DNA of 64,000 nucleotides from Caenorhabditis elegans (Eukaryota; Nematoda; Chromadorea; Rhabditida; Rhabditidae), in NCBI RefSeq assembly GCF_000002985.6, contig NC_003281.10:3286001-3350000 (forward strand). The letters are read 5' to 3'. The position numbers and the translations under genes are program-made. The notes under the pieces were generated by a model, which saw only the letters and a list, made by a program, of their open reading frames with translations, did no database searches and was not told the origin of the DNA. Each line of letters opens with the position of its first letter. The first letter of the stretch is position 1. Below, piece by piece: positions 47,036 to 57,790 of this stretch.

Positions 47036-47957
47036 ATGCTCGCAAATCAATGGGTTCTTCTACTCATTGTGCTGGCTTTCTATGGTCTGGCAGGTGCACA
47101 GGATGCGAATCCAGAAGTGACGACTGAAGCAGCACCGGTTGAAGCAACAACGCCGACGTCACAGGAACAACTTTACGAAGAGGTGAAGAAGTCATTTATT
47201 CCGAAGTTGAACAAGTATCGGCGAGAAGTTGCAAAGAGGTTGAATTGGACGAATATGAATGAATTGGTGAGTTATTGAAAAAGTACAAATACTAACTTAT
47301 TGATTTTTGTAGGTATACGGGGAAGTCGAAGGATATCACGACTCTCTTTATTCATATAATCTTACACTTGATGGCCTACTGACTGAAATAATTGAAGAGT
47401 CTGAAGAAGAAATGCAGAAAGCGTTGAATGAGAAAAAAACGCTTTGCCAAGATAAGGATGGTGTTAATGGATTTTGTCCCGACCATATCAATCCCGAACC
47501 AAAAGCCGTTAGCTGTGATTATGTATGCTATGGATATTGCACAAAATATGATTTAACATGCTATTTGACTCCGACGTATTTTTTATAACTTTGAATTTAA
47601 ATGTTTACAGCTTTTAAACTTAATAATTTCAGAAGCAACACGGCCTGGTGGAAGAACCAAACAATCGGAGAACCAGGATCCGCCTGCGACCCAGACCGGT
47701 ACAATATTGATGGTCTCTGCTCTTTGAATCCTCCAACCACTACCACAACTACTACAGTGAAACCGCCTCCAGCTACCCCGAAGCCAGCCAAGGAGAAGGA
47801 TCCGAAAAAGGCGGATGGATCCTCGGATGATGGAGATGGTGGAGATCTAAAATCTAAGGAATCTGGAAATGCTGACTCGTCTTGTGCCACATTCCCCAAT
47901 CTCGTCGCCATTTGCATTGTGTCCATTGTCACTTACTCGGGAACTCTTTTGTATTGA
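47036..47957 (+). CDS. Small secreted, probably GPI-anchored protein
   Basis: Three exons (47036-47266, 47313-47575, 47633-47957) encode 272 aa. Residues 1-21 are a signal peptide ending GLAGA|QD. A Thr/Glu-rich spacer follows, then a charged helical region (EQLYEEVKKSFIPKLNKYRR) with sequons NWT, NLT and NQT and a cysteine-containing middle (CQDKDGVNGFC, CDYVCYGYC, CDPDRYNIDGLC). A Thr/Pro/Lys-rich mucin-like stretch leads to a hydrophobic tail (CATFPNLVAICIVSIVTYSG onward) ending at the stop, with no cytosolic segment, as in a GPI-anchor signal. Exon 2 is ended at CCG AC|gtattt to match phase 2. Reading on gives a stop at TTT TTA TAA. I recognise no domain; it looks like a nematode-specific surface or secreted protein. 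Confidence 0.8.
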
Positions 47958-48095
47958 ATAGAATGGAATGAAGGATTTTTTTTGAAATTTTTTGAAACTT
48001 TGTTAGCGAACTGTGAGAATTCGTTTTGAGATGTGTCCATCAGGAACAAGGGTGTTATTTTTCGATTTTTCGATTTTTCGATGTTTTTCAGTGAA

Positions 48096-48317
48096 AATAA
48101 AAATAAAAATAAAAATAAAAATAAAAATAAAAATAAAAACAAAAATAAAAATAAAAATAAAAATAAAAATAAAAATAAAAATAAAAATAAAAATAAAAAT
48201 AAAAATAAAAATAAAAATAAAAATAAAAATAAAAATAAAAATAAAAATAAAAATAAAAATAAAAATAAAAATAAAAATAAAAATAAAAATAAAAATAAAA
48301 ATAAAAATAAAAATAAC
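48096..48317 (+). repeat. (AAAAAT)n hexanucleotide tract
   Basis: About 37 copies of the 6-bp unit AAAAAT with one A-to-C-type variant near 48139. It lies about 140 bp past the stop of the secreted-protein gene and about 20 bp before the minisatellite. It reads KIKIKI or NKNKNK in frame, which is not evidence of coding. Confidence 0.95.
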
Positions 48318-48337
48318 AATGGAAATGAGAAAAAAAC

Positions 48338-51095
48338 CTCTGGCTTCCCATCATATTTTACTCTCTGGCTTCCCACTATATTTTACTCTCTGGCTTCCCA
48401 CTATATTTTACTCTCTGGCTTCCCATCATATTTTACTCTCTGGCTTCCCACTATATTTTACTCTCTGGCTTCCCATCATATTTTACTCTCTGGCTTCCCA
48501 TCATATTTTACTCTCTGGCTTCCCACTATATTTTACTCTCTGGCTTCCCATCATATTTTACTCTCTGGCTTCCCATCATATTTTACTCTCTGGCTTCCCA
48601 TCATATTTTACTCTCTGGCTTCCCATCATATTTTACTCTCTGGCTTCCCATCATATTTTACTCTCTGGCTTCCCATCATATTTTACTCTCTGGCTTCCCA
48701 CTATATTTTACTCTCTGGCTTCCCACTATATTTTACTCTCTGGCTTCCCATCATATTTTACTCTCTGGCTTCCCACTATATTTTACTCTCTGGCTTCCCA
48801 TCATATTTTACTCTCTGGCTTCCCACTATATTTTACTCTCTGGCTTCCTATCATATTTTACTCTCTGGCTTCCCATCATATTTTACTCTCTGGCTTCCCA
48901 TCATATTTTACTCTCTGGCTTCCCATCATATTTTACTCTCTGGCTTCCCATCATATTTTACTCTCTGGCTTCCCACTATATTTTACTCTCTGGCTTCCCA
49001 TCATATTTTACTCTCTGGCTTCCCATCATATTTTACTCTCTGGCTTCCCATCATATTTTACTCTCTGGCTTCCCATCATATTTTACTCTCTGGCTTCCCA
49101 CTATATTTTACTCTCTGGCTTCCCACTATATTTTACTCTCTGGCTTCCCACTATATTTTACTCTCTGGCTTCCCATCATATTTTACTCTCTGGCTTCCCA
49201 TCATATTTTACTCTCTGGCTTCCCATCATATTTTACTCTCTGGCTTCCCATCATATTTTACTCTCTGGCTTCCCACTATATTTTACTCTCTGGCTTCCCA
49301 TCATATTTTACTCTCTGGCTTCCCACTATATTTTACTCTCTGGCTTCCCACTATATTTTACTCTCTGGCTTCCCATCATATTTTACTCTCTGGCTTCCCA
49401 CTATATTTTACTCTCTGGCTTCCCACTATATTTTACTCTCTGGCTTCCCATCATATTTTACTCTCTGGCTTCCCACTATATTTTACTCTCTGGCTTCCCA
49501 TCATATTTTACTCTCTGGCTTCCCACTATATTTTACTCTCTGGCTTCCCATCATATTTTACTCTCTGGCTTCCCATCATATTTTACTCTCTGGCTTCCCA
49601 TCATATTTTACTCTCTGGCTTCCCATCATATTTTACTCTCTGGCTTCCCATCATATTTTACTCTCTGGCTTCCCACTATATTTTACTCTCTGGCTTCCCA
49701 TCATATTTTACTCTCTGGCTTCCCACTATATTTTACTCTCTGGCTTCCCATCATATTTTACTCTCTGGCTTCCCACTATATTTTACTCTCTGGCTTCCCA
49801 TCATATTTTACTCTCTGGCTTCCCACTATATTTTACTCTCTGGCTTCCCATCATATTTTACTCTCTGGCTTCCCATCATATTTTACTCTCTGGCTTCCCA
49901 TCATATTTTACTCTCTGGCTTCCCATCATATTTTACTCTCTGGCTTCCCACTATATTTTACTCTCTGGCTTCCCATCATATTTTACTCTCTGGCTTCCCA
50001 CTATATTTTACTCTCTGGCTTCCCATCATATTTTACTCTCTGGCTTCCCACTATATTTTACTCTCTGGCTTCCCATCATATTTTACTCTCTGGCTTCCCA
50101 TCATATTTTACTCTCTGGCTTCCCATCATATTTTACTCTCTGGCTTCCCATCATATTTTACTCTCTGGCTTCCCATCATATTTTACTCTCTGGCTTCCCA
50201 CTATATTTTACTCTCTGGCTTCCCATCATATTTTACTCTCTGGCTTCCCACTATATTTTACTCTCTGGCTTCCCATCATATTTTACTCTCTGGCTTCCCA
50301 CTATATTTTACTCTCTGGCTTCCCATCATATTTTACTCTCTGGCTTCCCACTATATTTTACTCTCTGGCTTCCCATCATATTTTACTCTCTGGCTTCCCA
50401 TCATATTTTACTCTCTGGCGTCCCACTATATTTTACTCTCTGGCTTCCCATCATATTTTACTCTCTGGCTTCCCATCATATTTTACTCTCTGGCTTCCCA
50501 CTATATTTTACTCTCTGGCTTCCCATCATATTTTACTCTCTGGCTTCCCACTATATTTTACTCTCTGGCTTCCCATCATATTTTACTCTCTGGCTTCCCA
50601 TCATATTTTACTCTCTGGCTTCCCACTATATTTTACTCTCTGGCTTCCCATCATATTTTACTCTCTGGCTTCCCATCATATTTTACTCTCTGGCTTCCCA
50701 CTATATTTTACTCTCTGGCTTCCCATCATATTTTACTCTCTGGCTTCCCACTATATTTTACTCTCTGGCTTCCCATCATATTTTACTCTCTGGCTTCCCA
50801 TCATATTTTACTCTCTGGCTTCCCATCATATTTTACTCTCTGGCTTCCCATCATATTTTACTCTCTGGCTTCCCATCATATTTTACTCTCTGGCTTCCCA
50901 TCATATTTTACTCTCTGGCTTCCCATCATATTTTACTCTCTGGCTTCCCACCATATTTTACTCTCTGGCTTCCCACCATATTTTACTCTCTGGCTTCACC
51001 GTATTTTTAACTCTCTGGCTTCACGGAATGTTTTACTCTCTGGCTTCACCGTATATTTTACTCTCTGGCTTCACAGAATCTTTTACTCTCTGGCA
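48338..51095 (+). repeat. 25-bp minisatellite, about 110 units
   Basis: A tandem array has the unit CTCTCTGGCTTCCCA plus either TCATATTTTA or CTATATTTTA, 25 bp in both types. Because 25 leaves remainder 1 on division by 3, all frames cycle through the same 25-residue pseudo-repeat, which explains two overlapping open frames of more than 1000 codons. Units are almost identical except for the TC/CT choice and rare single changes (about 48849, 50420). The last six units (about 50950-51095) are divergent (CACCATA, then CACCGTA, CACGGAATG, CACAGAATC). Confidence 0.97.
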
Positions 51096-51104
51096 AAACG
51101 TTTT

Positions 51105-51119
51105 GGGGGGGGGGGGGGG
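51105..51119 (+). repeat. G15 homopolymer at the minisatellite end
   Basis: Fifteen consecutive G directly follow the last, broken minisatellite unit (GGCAAAACGTTTT). Such runs are candidates for G-quadruplex formation. Confidence 0.9.
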
Positions 51120-51318
51120 ACAAAACCCATAAGTACCCAAAATTCAATCTTACTTTTCCAATGTTCGGTTACCTCCAGGGATTATTCTCTCCGTTACCCC
51201 CATATTCGTTGTCCAAATTTTCAAAAAAATTTCAGCGGAAATTCAAATTTTTAAATTCCCAAAATTGTTGGAAATTCAAACATTCACATTTGAATCTCAA
51301 TCAGTTATTTTCAGCTAG

Positions 51319-51438
51319 AACCACACAAATCTAACAAACGTTCGTCACTTTGGTCAGCCAGATGTCTGGAATTTTACCTATGTTGATTTGGAATGGCAAC
51401 TTGCAGCACAAGTTCAACTGACACCATATGATTATTAG
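51319..51438 (+). pseudogene. Orphan coding-like exon fragment
   Basis: After TTTTCAGCTAG, 39 codons without stop read NHTNLTNVRHFGQPDVWNFT, then YVDLEWQLAAQVQLTPYDY, and a TAG. Composition and codon use look like protein, unlike the flanks. The best acceptor (TTTTCAG at 51308-51314) would place TAG in frame, so a real exon would need the poor acceptor CTAG. It may be the last exon of a lost gene. I do not recognise the protein. Confidence 0.35.
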
Positions 51439-51860
51439 ATTTCTACTTATTCTGATGACCCATTTTTTATACATTTTAAATCAAATCTCTCCACCACGGG
51501 AAAATTTTTTGCAAATTTTTTCGTCCCAAAATTGATTTAAAATTCCTCCTAAATTCTGCTGTAGAAGCTTTTAATGAAACGGTTTTTCGAAACGAAATGA
51601 AATTCGAGTGGGTGGTTAGTCTGACCTCAAAAGATTTGGAAGTTAAGTTTAATGAAGCAGAAAACTGAAAGAAACCGTCTTTCTGGGAACACACATTTCC
51701 AATGTTCTTCTTCAGGTTATAAAGTTTTTTAAATATTTTTTTCAAACTTCGAAAAATTGGAATTTAATAGGTTTGATAACGGTAACAAAATTGAAAAATG
51801 TTAGACGAGTGGCACTAATTCTAAACCATTATGAGAATTTTATATTTTCAACTTTCAGTA

Positions 51861-51985
51861 ATGGGGTTATTCAAATAATGTAGAAAAATGTATTTAAATA
51901 CATGTTTTTTTTATGTATTTTAATACAGTTGTGACGTAATTTTTCTACACTTTTCAATTTTCCGACACTACTTGAATAACCCCAT
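51861..51985. mobile_element. Small palindromic MITE-like element
   Basis: A 125-bp element starts ATGGGGTTATTCAAATAATG and ends with the near-complement (CACTACTTGAATAACCCCAT). Inner parts TAGAAAAATG / AATTTTTCTAC and TATTTAAATACAT / ATGTATTTTAATA also pair. It looks like a non-autonomous inverted-repeat transposon. TA lies on the left boundary and AA on the right, so the target duplication is unclear. Confidence 0.55.
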
Positions 51986-53473
51986 AAGTACGCATTCAGT
52001 ACGTTCCCCATTAAAAATTTTGTTTAGATAAAATTCTCACAATTGCACAATTAATACTGCAGGTTAGTACGTTGCTGGGCCATTTTTGCTTGTGGGCGAC
52101 CCGGAAAACGTCGGTCGCTACTTTTAAATCAAAAGAGCCGAATTTCCAAATTTCGTCATCTCATCTGCCCGTTTCCAATGCATTTTCCTTTTTTATTCAA
52201 AAATACCAGTTCGATAGTGTTATTGTCAGCTGGATCATCCATTCACTAAGCATACCCAGACATACAAATGTTCAAAAGAAATAGAGAAAGAGAGTAACCT
52301 CTCCCTTTCTACTTTTGTGAGTACCCAAGTAGCCAGCTGGCTGGTAATAATTCTCCTTCTACTTTTGAAGTAATTTGGGCGAAACATGTCGTTGTATTGA
52401 TTTTTAATTAGAAAATTGGTGGTTTTTTCGTGTTCCTCACCCCTGCATCATTTGATTTGTTAGCTTGACTTTTCGAGAAACCTACTTCTTCTTAAAAGTC
52501 TTGCAGTTTATCTTGTTTATGTGCTATAAAAATGTGATTTATGTTTTGAGATAACTGAGAATGTGCTAAACATTTTTGTAATTTAAATTTTTTTAGTAGC
52601 ACTAGTGCTAGCCGGGATGTCAGCTGCTTAAAAAAAATAATTTTAAATTTTCGGTTCTCCTAACTTTGAAGCTATGTAACTAAGCTGGTTTTAATGCTAA
52701 CAAAAAATTCTAAACTACAAAAATGTAGCTGGCAATTTGTTGAACATTATTGTACTTGAAACTTTTTCGGCAGCTTACTTACTTACTTACTTACTACCCC
52801 CAATTTCAACAGAGAAAATTGATTATTTCATTTCAATTAACGCAATTAAATACTACAAACATATCACTGAATAGAAAAATAATCAAATTTTTTTATGTGA
52901 GCAAAAACTGTTGTCAATTTTCGTTTAAGTCTAAATTTCCAAGCAAAAGCTTCGAAAATTTGAACTTACAACTCTCCTTTAAATCATTCCAGTTTTTACT
53001 TTACGTTAAGCGTAAAAACTGCCTAATTGCTAAACAACACGCGGCGTGGGCGGTGCGGAATATCGGAGTGTCGTAGTTTCCACAAAATATGACCCCCAAA
53101 AGATATAGTCTAGTTTCCAAAAGATTATGAGATGAAACAAAAATCAAATAAATTCTGATCTTAATCTGATCCTGTTCTCTTCAATAACAAATATACTCTT
53201 TGCTCTTATGATTCTTGTACAAATCTTACACATTTTAGAGCCCCCCCAATGATCGGAGGTCGAGATTTTTTTTTTGAAAATTCGACTACCTACCTAATGC
53301 CTACCTATCTACTTTGTGTCTTCCTATGCCTCTTTTCTGCACTTTTCAGTTTACGCATTGTAGATTTACGGGATTAATAAATTTTTTTGGTAGGCAGGCA
53401 GGCGCGTGAGTAGGCAGCCTTGAAAGCAGGCAGGCAAGGTGGTCTGACTAGAACAAAACGAATAAAAAATATA

Positions 53474-53545
53474 GACCTCACCGCGGAGTCGAACCAAGGT
53501 CCTCTGCGTCGTAGGCATCTCTCTACCCAGTTGAGCCATCGATGC
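53474..53545 (-). pseudogene. Degenerate tRNA-like sequence (Arg-ACG-like)
   Basis: On the minus strand TGGCTCAACTGGGTAG is A-box-like and GGTTCGACTCC is a perfect B box. The anticodon loop CTACGAC would give ACG. Several stem pairs are broken: three bp remain in the anticodon stem, three in the D stem, about five including wobble in the acceptor. It is probably a tRNA pseudogene. Confidence 0.45.
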
Positions 53546-53629
53546 ATAAAGGAGAAAAACCCCCCTAGGAGAAAACTCGGCCACCAATTCTTTTTTCCTT
53601 TTCCACGCCACTTCTACTAATTTCCCGGA

Positions 53630-53930
53630 CCTAACTTTTGATCAAACAAGCATGTAGACCCCAACCCAGCCGGGCGGCTGAACTTTCCACCCTTTCCTCT
53701 CGGAACATAAACTGACCGGAACGTGTTATATTAGTTGTGAGAAGGGATGATCGAGGGAAAGTGCCGAATGAGTACATGGCAGAAAGTAGAAGGGACAGAG
53801 ACAGAGAGAGAACGGAAACAAATCTGATAAGATAAGCGACTGAACAAATAGCATGGAAATGTTACGCGCGCCCGCTGACGGCCGCGCAAACAAAATGAAT
53901 TTCGGCGTTTTGTGGTGTCCAATGATGAGT
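53630..53930. promoter_or_regulatory. Unique GC-richer island with tandem GATA sites
   Basis: This non-repeat island is GC-richer than its surroundings (CGCGCGCCCGCTGACGGCCGCGC near 53867-53889, in part). CTGATAAGATAAG at 53824-53836 contains two GATA motifs, the first matching the intestinal ELT-2-type TGATAA consensus. It is about 5 kb from the next start codon on the plus strand. Confidence 0.35.
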
Positions 53931-54059
53931 TTTTGGTTGTGGCAACTTTTTTAACAGTAACTTTTTAATACATTATGTGTTTTTGGATTTTTTGTAACAT
54001 TTTAGCAACAAAATTTGGTTTACAGGGCTTCATTTACAACGTGACCTAGAAATTCAGAA

Positions 54060-54370
54060 AACTCGGCCACCTGGATTTTTTTTACAATTTTCCAATAGTT
54101 TAACACTGGCCAAAAATGAGAAAACTATGAAAACTCTTAGGTGGCCGCGAAAAAAAGTTGGTGGCCGAGATTTTCCATTTTTGAAAATTTGAGGTCATGC
54201 AATCTCTAAGCGTTTAGGGACCTATATCCAACGTAGCCAAGAAAAGAGAAAACTCGGCCATCTCACAAAAGTCGTTTGAAATCGTTTTTGGGCAATGTCT
54301 GAGTGAGAAAAACCCCAAAAAAAGTTAACATCGGTGGCCGAGTTTTCTATTTTGCGACCTCCAAATTCAC
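54060..54370. repeat. AACTCGGCCACC inverted repeats
   Basis: Repeated AAAACTCGGCCA(C/T)C and its reverse GGTGGCCGAG(T/A)TTT occur near 54059, 54145, 54160, 54250 and 54332. They relate to the GGTGGCC hairpins at 14150-14485 and can fold as hairpins. Confidence 0.6.
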
Positions 54371-54529
54371 TATCTAACCTGTAATTCGTAATTTTTTTTC
54401 TAAAAGAATAACAAAGCACTTTGCAATGCGCCAAAATGCCAGTATCACAACAAAACACTTCACATTATTTTTCAACTTTTTTCAAGACAACAGTTTTATT
54501 TTATTTTTTTATTATTTGGTGACTAAAAC

Positions 54530-54850
54530 TTTACTTAAACCTTCAAAATCAACAAAGATATAAGCTTTCAAAGTTTTGCATATGGTGCATCGACCAGGAA
54601 CACCTAGCCTAGCTGCGACTGCTCATATCTCCGTTATCTTTGGCCTTTATCAAAAAATTATCAACTAACAGAATATATGTCAACTCATTTTCTTCAATTT
54701 TGTTGTTAAAAATTTATTGATATCTTCAAAACTAGCCAAGATATGAGCTTTCAAAGTTTTGAACATTGTGCATCGGTTGAGTTTCCGGCGAAAGTCGAAC
54801 CCGTAAAGTGTCGGCCGCTACGATGTGAAGTAAAAAAGTAACGTGATTCT
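54530..54850. repeat. GTGCATCGACC / GATATGAGCTTTCAAAG repeat family
   Basis: A unit links GA(T/G)ATAAGCTTTCAAAG, GGTGCATCGACC(A/G)GGAA, ATATCTC(C/G)GTTATC, TTTATCAAAAA and ATCAACT. It occurs twice here, and again near 56480-56660, 58020-58090, 58575-58790 and 63640-63840. It is a moderately conserved dispersed repeat specific to the right third of the window. Confidence 0.7.
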
Positions 54851-55400
54851 GTAAAAAAGAAAGGTCTCACAAAATGTCGGGTGCTTTAAAGATAGTTATA
54901 AACATGAATTTAAGGAATTTTTAGTACCTCAATATTTTTGTGATCTAATTATTTTTCGAAACGCATTTTTTTGGGCAACAAGCTTTTCATCGCCAATTTT
55001 TTAAATCGCCAAATTTTTATTCCAATTTCCACGCAAAGGCACATTGTTCAAAAAAATAGGCGGTAGGCAGGCACGCTTTAAAGTACTGCCTACCTACCCT
55101 CAACTTTATATAATTGACCAATAGTGTTCCTTCCTACGTATGCATAATTATTTATTCCTTAAACAAGTTAAACAAATAATGTAGCCAGGCGAAACTTCAT
55201 GCTTTCCTACCTATGTGCCTACGTGTCTGCCTATTAATATTATGGCCTGAAAATCGTCTTCAATCTGTTTACAGTACCTAATAAAATTCTCCAAAAGTCT
55301 CTCGCATGCATAATCAGTACCACCCTCCTCCACCTAATAATCCCTTATGTAAATCATCAGAGGTCCATGTCAACTTTGCATTCTTTGCTCTGTTTTCCCT

Positions 55401-55425
55401 CTCCATATATATATATATATATATA
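55401..55425. repeat. (AT)n microsatellite
   Basis: A run of about 11 AT/TA dinucleotides lies in intergenic DNA. The surroundings (55300-55560) are unique, with no gene evident. Confidence 0.85.
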
Positions 55426-57021
55426 ATAAAGTTATCTCAAAAAGACACCGCCAAAATAATATCATATGATGATGATAGGCAGGCAATCTGAAATTTGTCT
55501 GAAATTGTGTCTTTGTTTCTTTGTTTCTCTCTGACTCACAAGCCAATACTAGAATTTTTTCTAACTTTCGTTTTTTCAGTTCATGTTGAAAGTTTGGTAT
55601 GAGTCAAAGGTTTTCCATTTTTGAACAACTCTGTTTTTTTGTTCTTCTATTTTTTTTCCTATTTGCCTACCTACCTACATGCCTGCATATCGCCTAGTTT
55701 CTGAAGTTTGTCGTTTGAGCAGTACATTCCTCAAAATTTTGAAGTTGAAAAATATATTTAGTCTGTCATTAGGCAGTCATGTAGGCACAAGGCAGGCGTA
55801 GTAGTGCCACTTCTACGGCTTTAAAGTGGGCGCTACCTAGGAACCGTACCTTATTCTGAGAATCAGCTTCTTTCCCGACACGCATGCAGGCAAATTTATA
55901 CCTGCCTACATGCCTACCTAGGCACACATGTGTTGTTGGACTTTTGTTTGCCTATACCGCTATTGCACTTTGTAGGCCAGTATCCAAACGCCCGACGATT
56001 CCCGGGTTCCGAAAAGGAACCCCGTCCATTAGGCACAAGGCACGCGTAGGTACCTCTATGCCTAACTGTGTGCCTACACTAACTATTCTTTCAAAACAAA
56101 AGCCGACTCCATTTATTTTTTTGTCGAAAAAAAAAACAAATTTAAATATGCATTTTCCGTGCGTTTTTGCTCAAATCCATATGCGAGTAGTAGCCCTTGC
56201 GGCAAAAGACACTCGTTTAAGTGGAGCAGGCATAGGCCACTTGACAAAGAAATTTTTTAGTTGGATGGGGGGACGGATACGCTCTCTGAGAGCCTTTCTC
56301 TGTCTTTTTTGTCAACTCTCTTCTTCCTTACACAAATCACTTGACAAGGTGATGACTAGATAAGATATGATTTTTGGTCCTACATGGTTACACGTGTTCC
56401 ATCGCATCCGGATAATTTTTAAGACAGTTTTTTGCCAACTTAAGCTTTTTTCACAAATTTCAAATTACTGAATTTTTAAAAGACCTTACGTTTTAGCTTG
56501 GCTCAAAAAGTATTTTGTAATTTATGTGGAACTCCTCAATTTAAACAGCCTCAATTTTTTCAAAAAGTTATCAACTGACAAAGTACGTAAAATATATTTT
56601 TCTATAAGTTCACAGTTGAACACTTTTTGATAAAGTCAAAGACCACTGAGATATACCGTATTTACTCTACCAGACTTGTAAATAAATAATTCCCACTCCC
56701 AAAAATAAATAATTCCCACTTTGCCAGCTTTTTGCCAAATTTTAGTTACTTTTTAAAATATCAATTATTGTTTAACTACAAAACTATAGAAAACGTTATG
56801 CCAAATATTTGGCTGATTTTAAAGATATTATAATAATTCAATTGCAAATTCATAGAAAATTGAATAAAAAACACAAGAATTTGTAAAAACGGCAGTGTGC
56901 TAAAAGTTTTCAATTTCGGTAAATCTCTTTTCTGCAGCAAATTCGGCAAGTTCGAAAAATCGCGAGTTATCAAATTTGCAAAAAGTTTGAAAAAAATTGC
57001 CGTTTGTCGCAAATTCTTGTT

Positions 57022-57170
57022 TAGGCTTAGGCTTATGATCAGGCCTAAGCTTCGGCTTGGACTTAAGCTTAGGCTTCGGCTTCGGCTTCGGCTTATAGTT
57101 AGGCTTCGGCTTCGGCTTCGGCTTAGGCGAAAGGTTAGTCTTAGGCTTAGGCTTGGGCTCAGGCTTTGGA
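57022..57170 (+). repeat. Degenerate TTAGGC / TTCGGC repeats
   Basis: About 24 hexamers vary between GGCTTA, GGCTTC and related forms, starting at GTTTAGGCTTAGGC and ending near GGCTCAGGC. They resemble a decayed telomere-unit array, with many C for A changes giving TTCGGC. The array abuts the hairpin at 57175-57218. Confidence 0.8.
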
Positions 57171-57174
57171 CCCG

Positions 57175-57218
57175 TCCCCCCGAAACCCGCCGCCGCTGCA
57201 CGGCGGGTTTTGGGGGGA
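57175..57218. repeat. GC-rich perfect hairpin
   Basis: The left arm TCCCCCCGAAACCCGCCG (57175-57192) pairs with CGGCGGGTTTTGGGGGGA (57201-57218), 18 bp with a single G-T wobble and an 8-nt loop CCGCTGCA. It is far more GC-rich than the surroundings. The minus-strand ORFs here are not convincing proteins. Confidence 0.85.
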
Positions 57219-57399
57219 CATTTTTAAGTCTGTCAAGTAGCCAGGAAAAATTGAAAAATGCCAAAAAAAAAACCAACAGATTCAAAAAACAAATTTTTCC
57301 TTTTTAAAATGTGTCTATGCAAATCATTTTTTGTAGGGACCATTTCAAAAGACCCAGTTTCAAATTATACAGATTTCGTTTGAAACTTCACTTACTAAA

Positions 57400-57790
57400 A
57401 CATATATTCTGTATTCGCGCGCGCATCTGTTGCAATGATTTATATCATTTCACCAAAATGTGTTTGTAATTTCCGGCGGGTGTATGTGTGTGTAGAGTAC
57501 GTGTATTGAATAATTGATTAGAGAGAAGAACAAGCAAGAGAAAAAGAGTGTGTATTGGTATATTATGTCAGTTCACATATTCATCCTCCCCATTTCCTTT
57601 TTCTATACAAAAATGCTCTCTCCTTGTTAAGTGTGAGAAGGTGAATCATCATTCATGATCATCGAATGTCAATGTATTTAAGCATTCCGTTTGTTTACAT
57701 TTCCCCCTTCTTTTCCTCCTTTTTTCTTCTCGTTCTCTTTTTTTTGTGCTCCTACTGACCCACGCAGTGAGTACAACTAATCAATGACTA
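57400..57790 (+). promoter_or_regulatory. Promoter-like region upstream of the right-end gene
   Basis: Unique sequence with CGCGCGCGC, GTGTATGTGTGTGT, a GAGAGAAGAACAAGCAAGAG run, GATCATCGAATG and a C/T-rich end (CCCCCTTCTTTTCCTCC). It sits about 1.1 kb before the first recognised exon at 58875. Its composition differs clearly from repeats on both sides. Confidence 0.4.

Larger units (their letters stand above)
53280..56080. repeat. Scattered TGCCTACCTA / TAGGCAGGCA repeats
   Basis: Short tandem runs of CCTACCTA, TGCCTACC and their complements occur near 53285-53330, 53393-53445, 55065-55100, 55200-55235, 55665-55690, 55775-55800, 55885-55925 and 56040-56075. Further copies occur in introns at 59000 and 59650-59695. 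They flank otherwise unique sequence and change orientation. Confidence 0.7.

Noticed and set aside
46689..47127. ORFs just upstream of the secreted-protein gene
   Set aside because: No trans-splice or poly(A) context fits. They overlap the CAATTTCAG leader acceptor and the true start at 47036, and are more likely promoter and leader sequence.
48013..51254. Two overlapping open frames of 1039 and 1073 codons
   Set aside because: They read a 25-bp tandem repeat and a hexanucleotide tract. The unit lacks stops in every frame and its length is not a multiple of three, so open frames arise without selection. There is no splice, start or composition evidence for a protein.
55884..56363. 159-codon plus-strand ORF in the right intergenic region
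   Set aside because: It starts in TGCCTACC repeats and has no splice or start context. Composition is mixed but unlike the neighbouring genes. I cannot support it as a gene.
56776..57307. Arg/Ser-rich and Arg/Leu-rich ORFs on both strands
   Set aside because: The RS-like and RLRL-like runs come from the degenerate GGCTTA/GGCTTC hexamers. They are not an SR protein.
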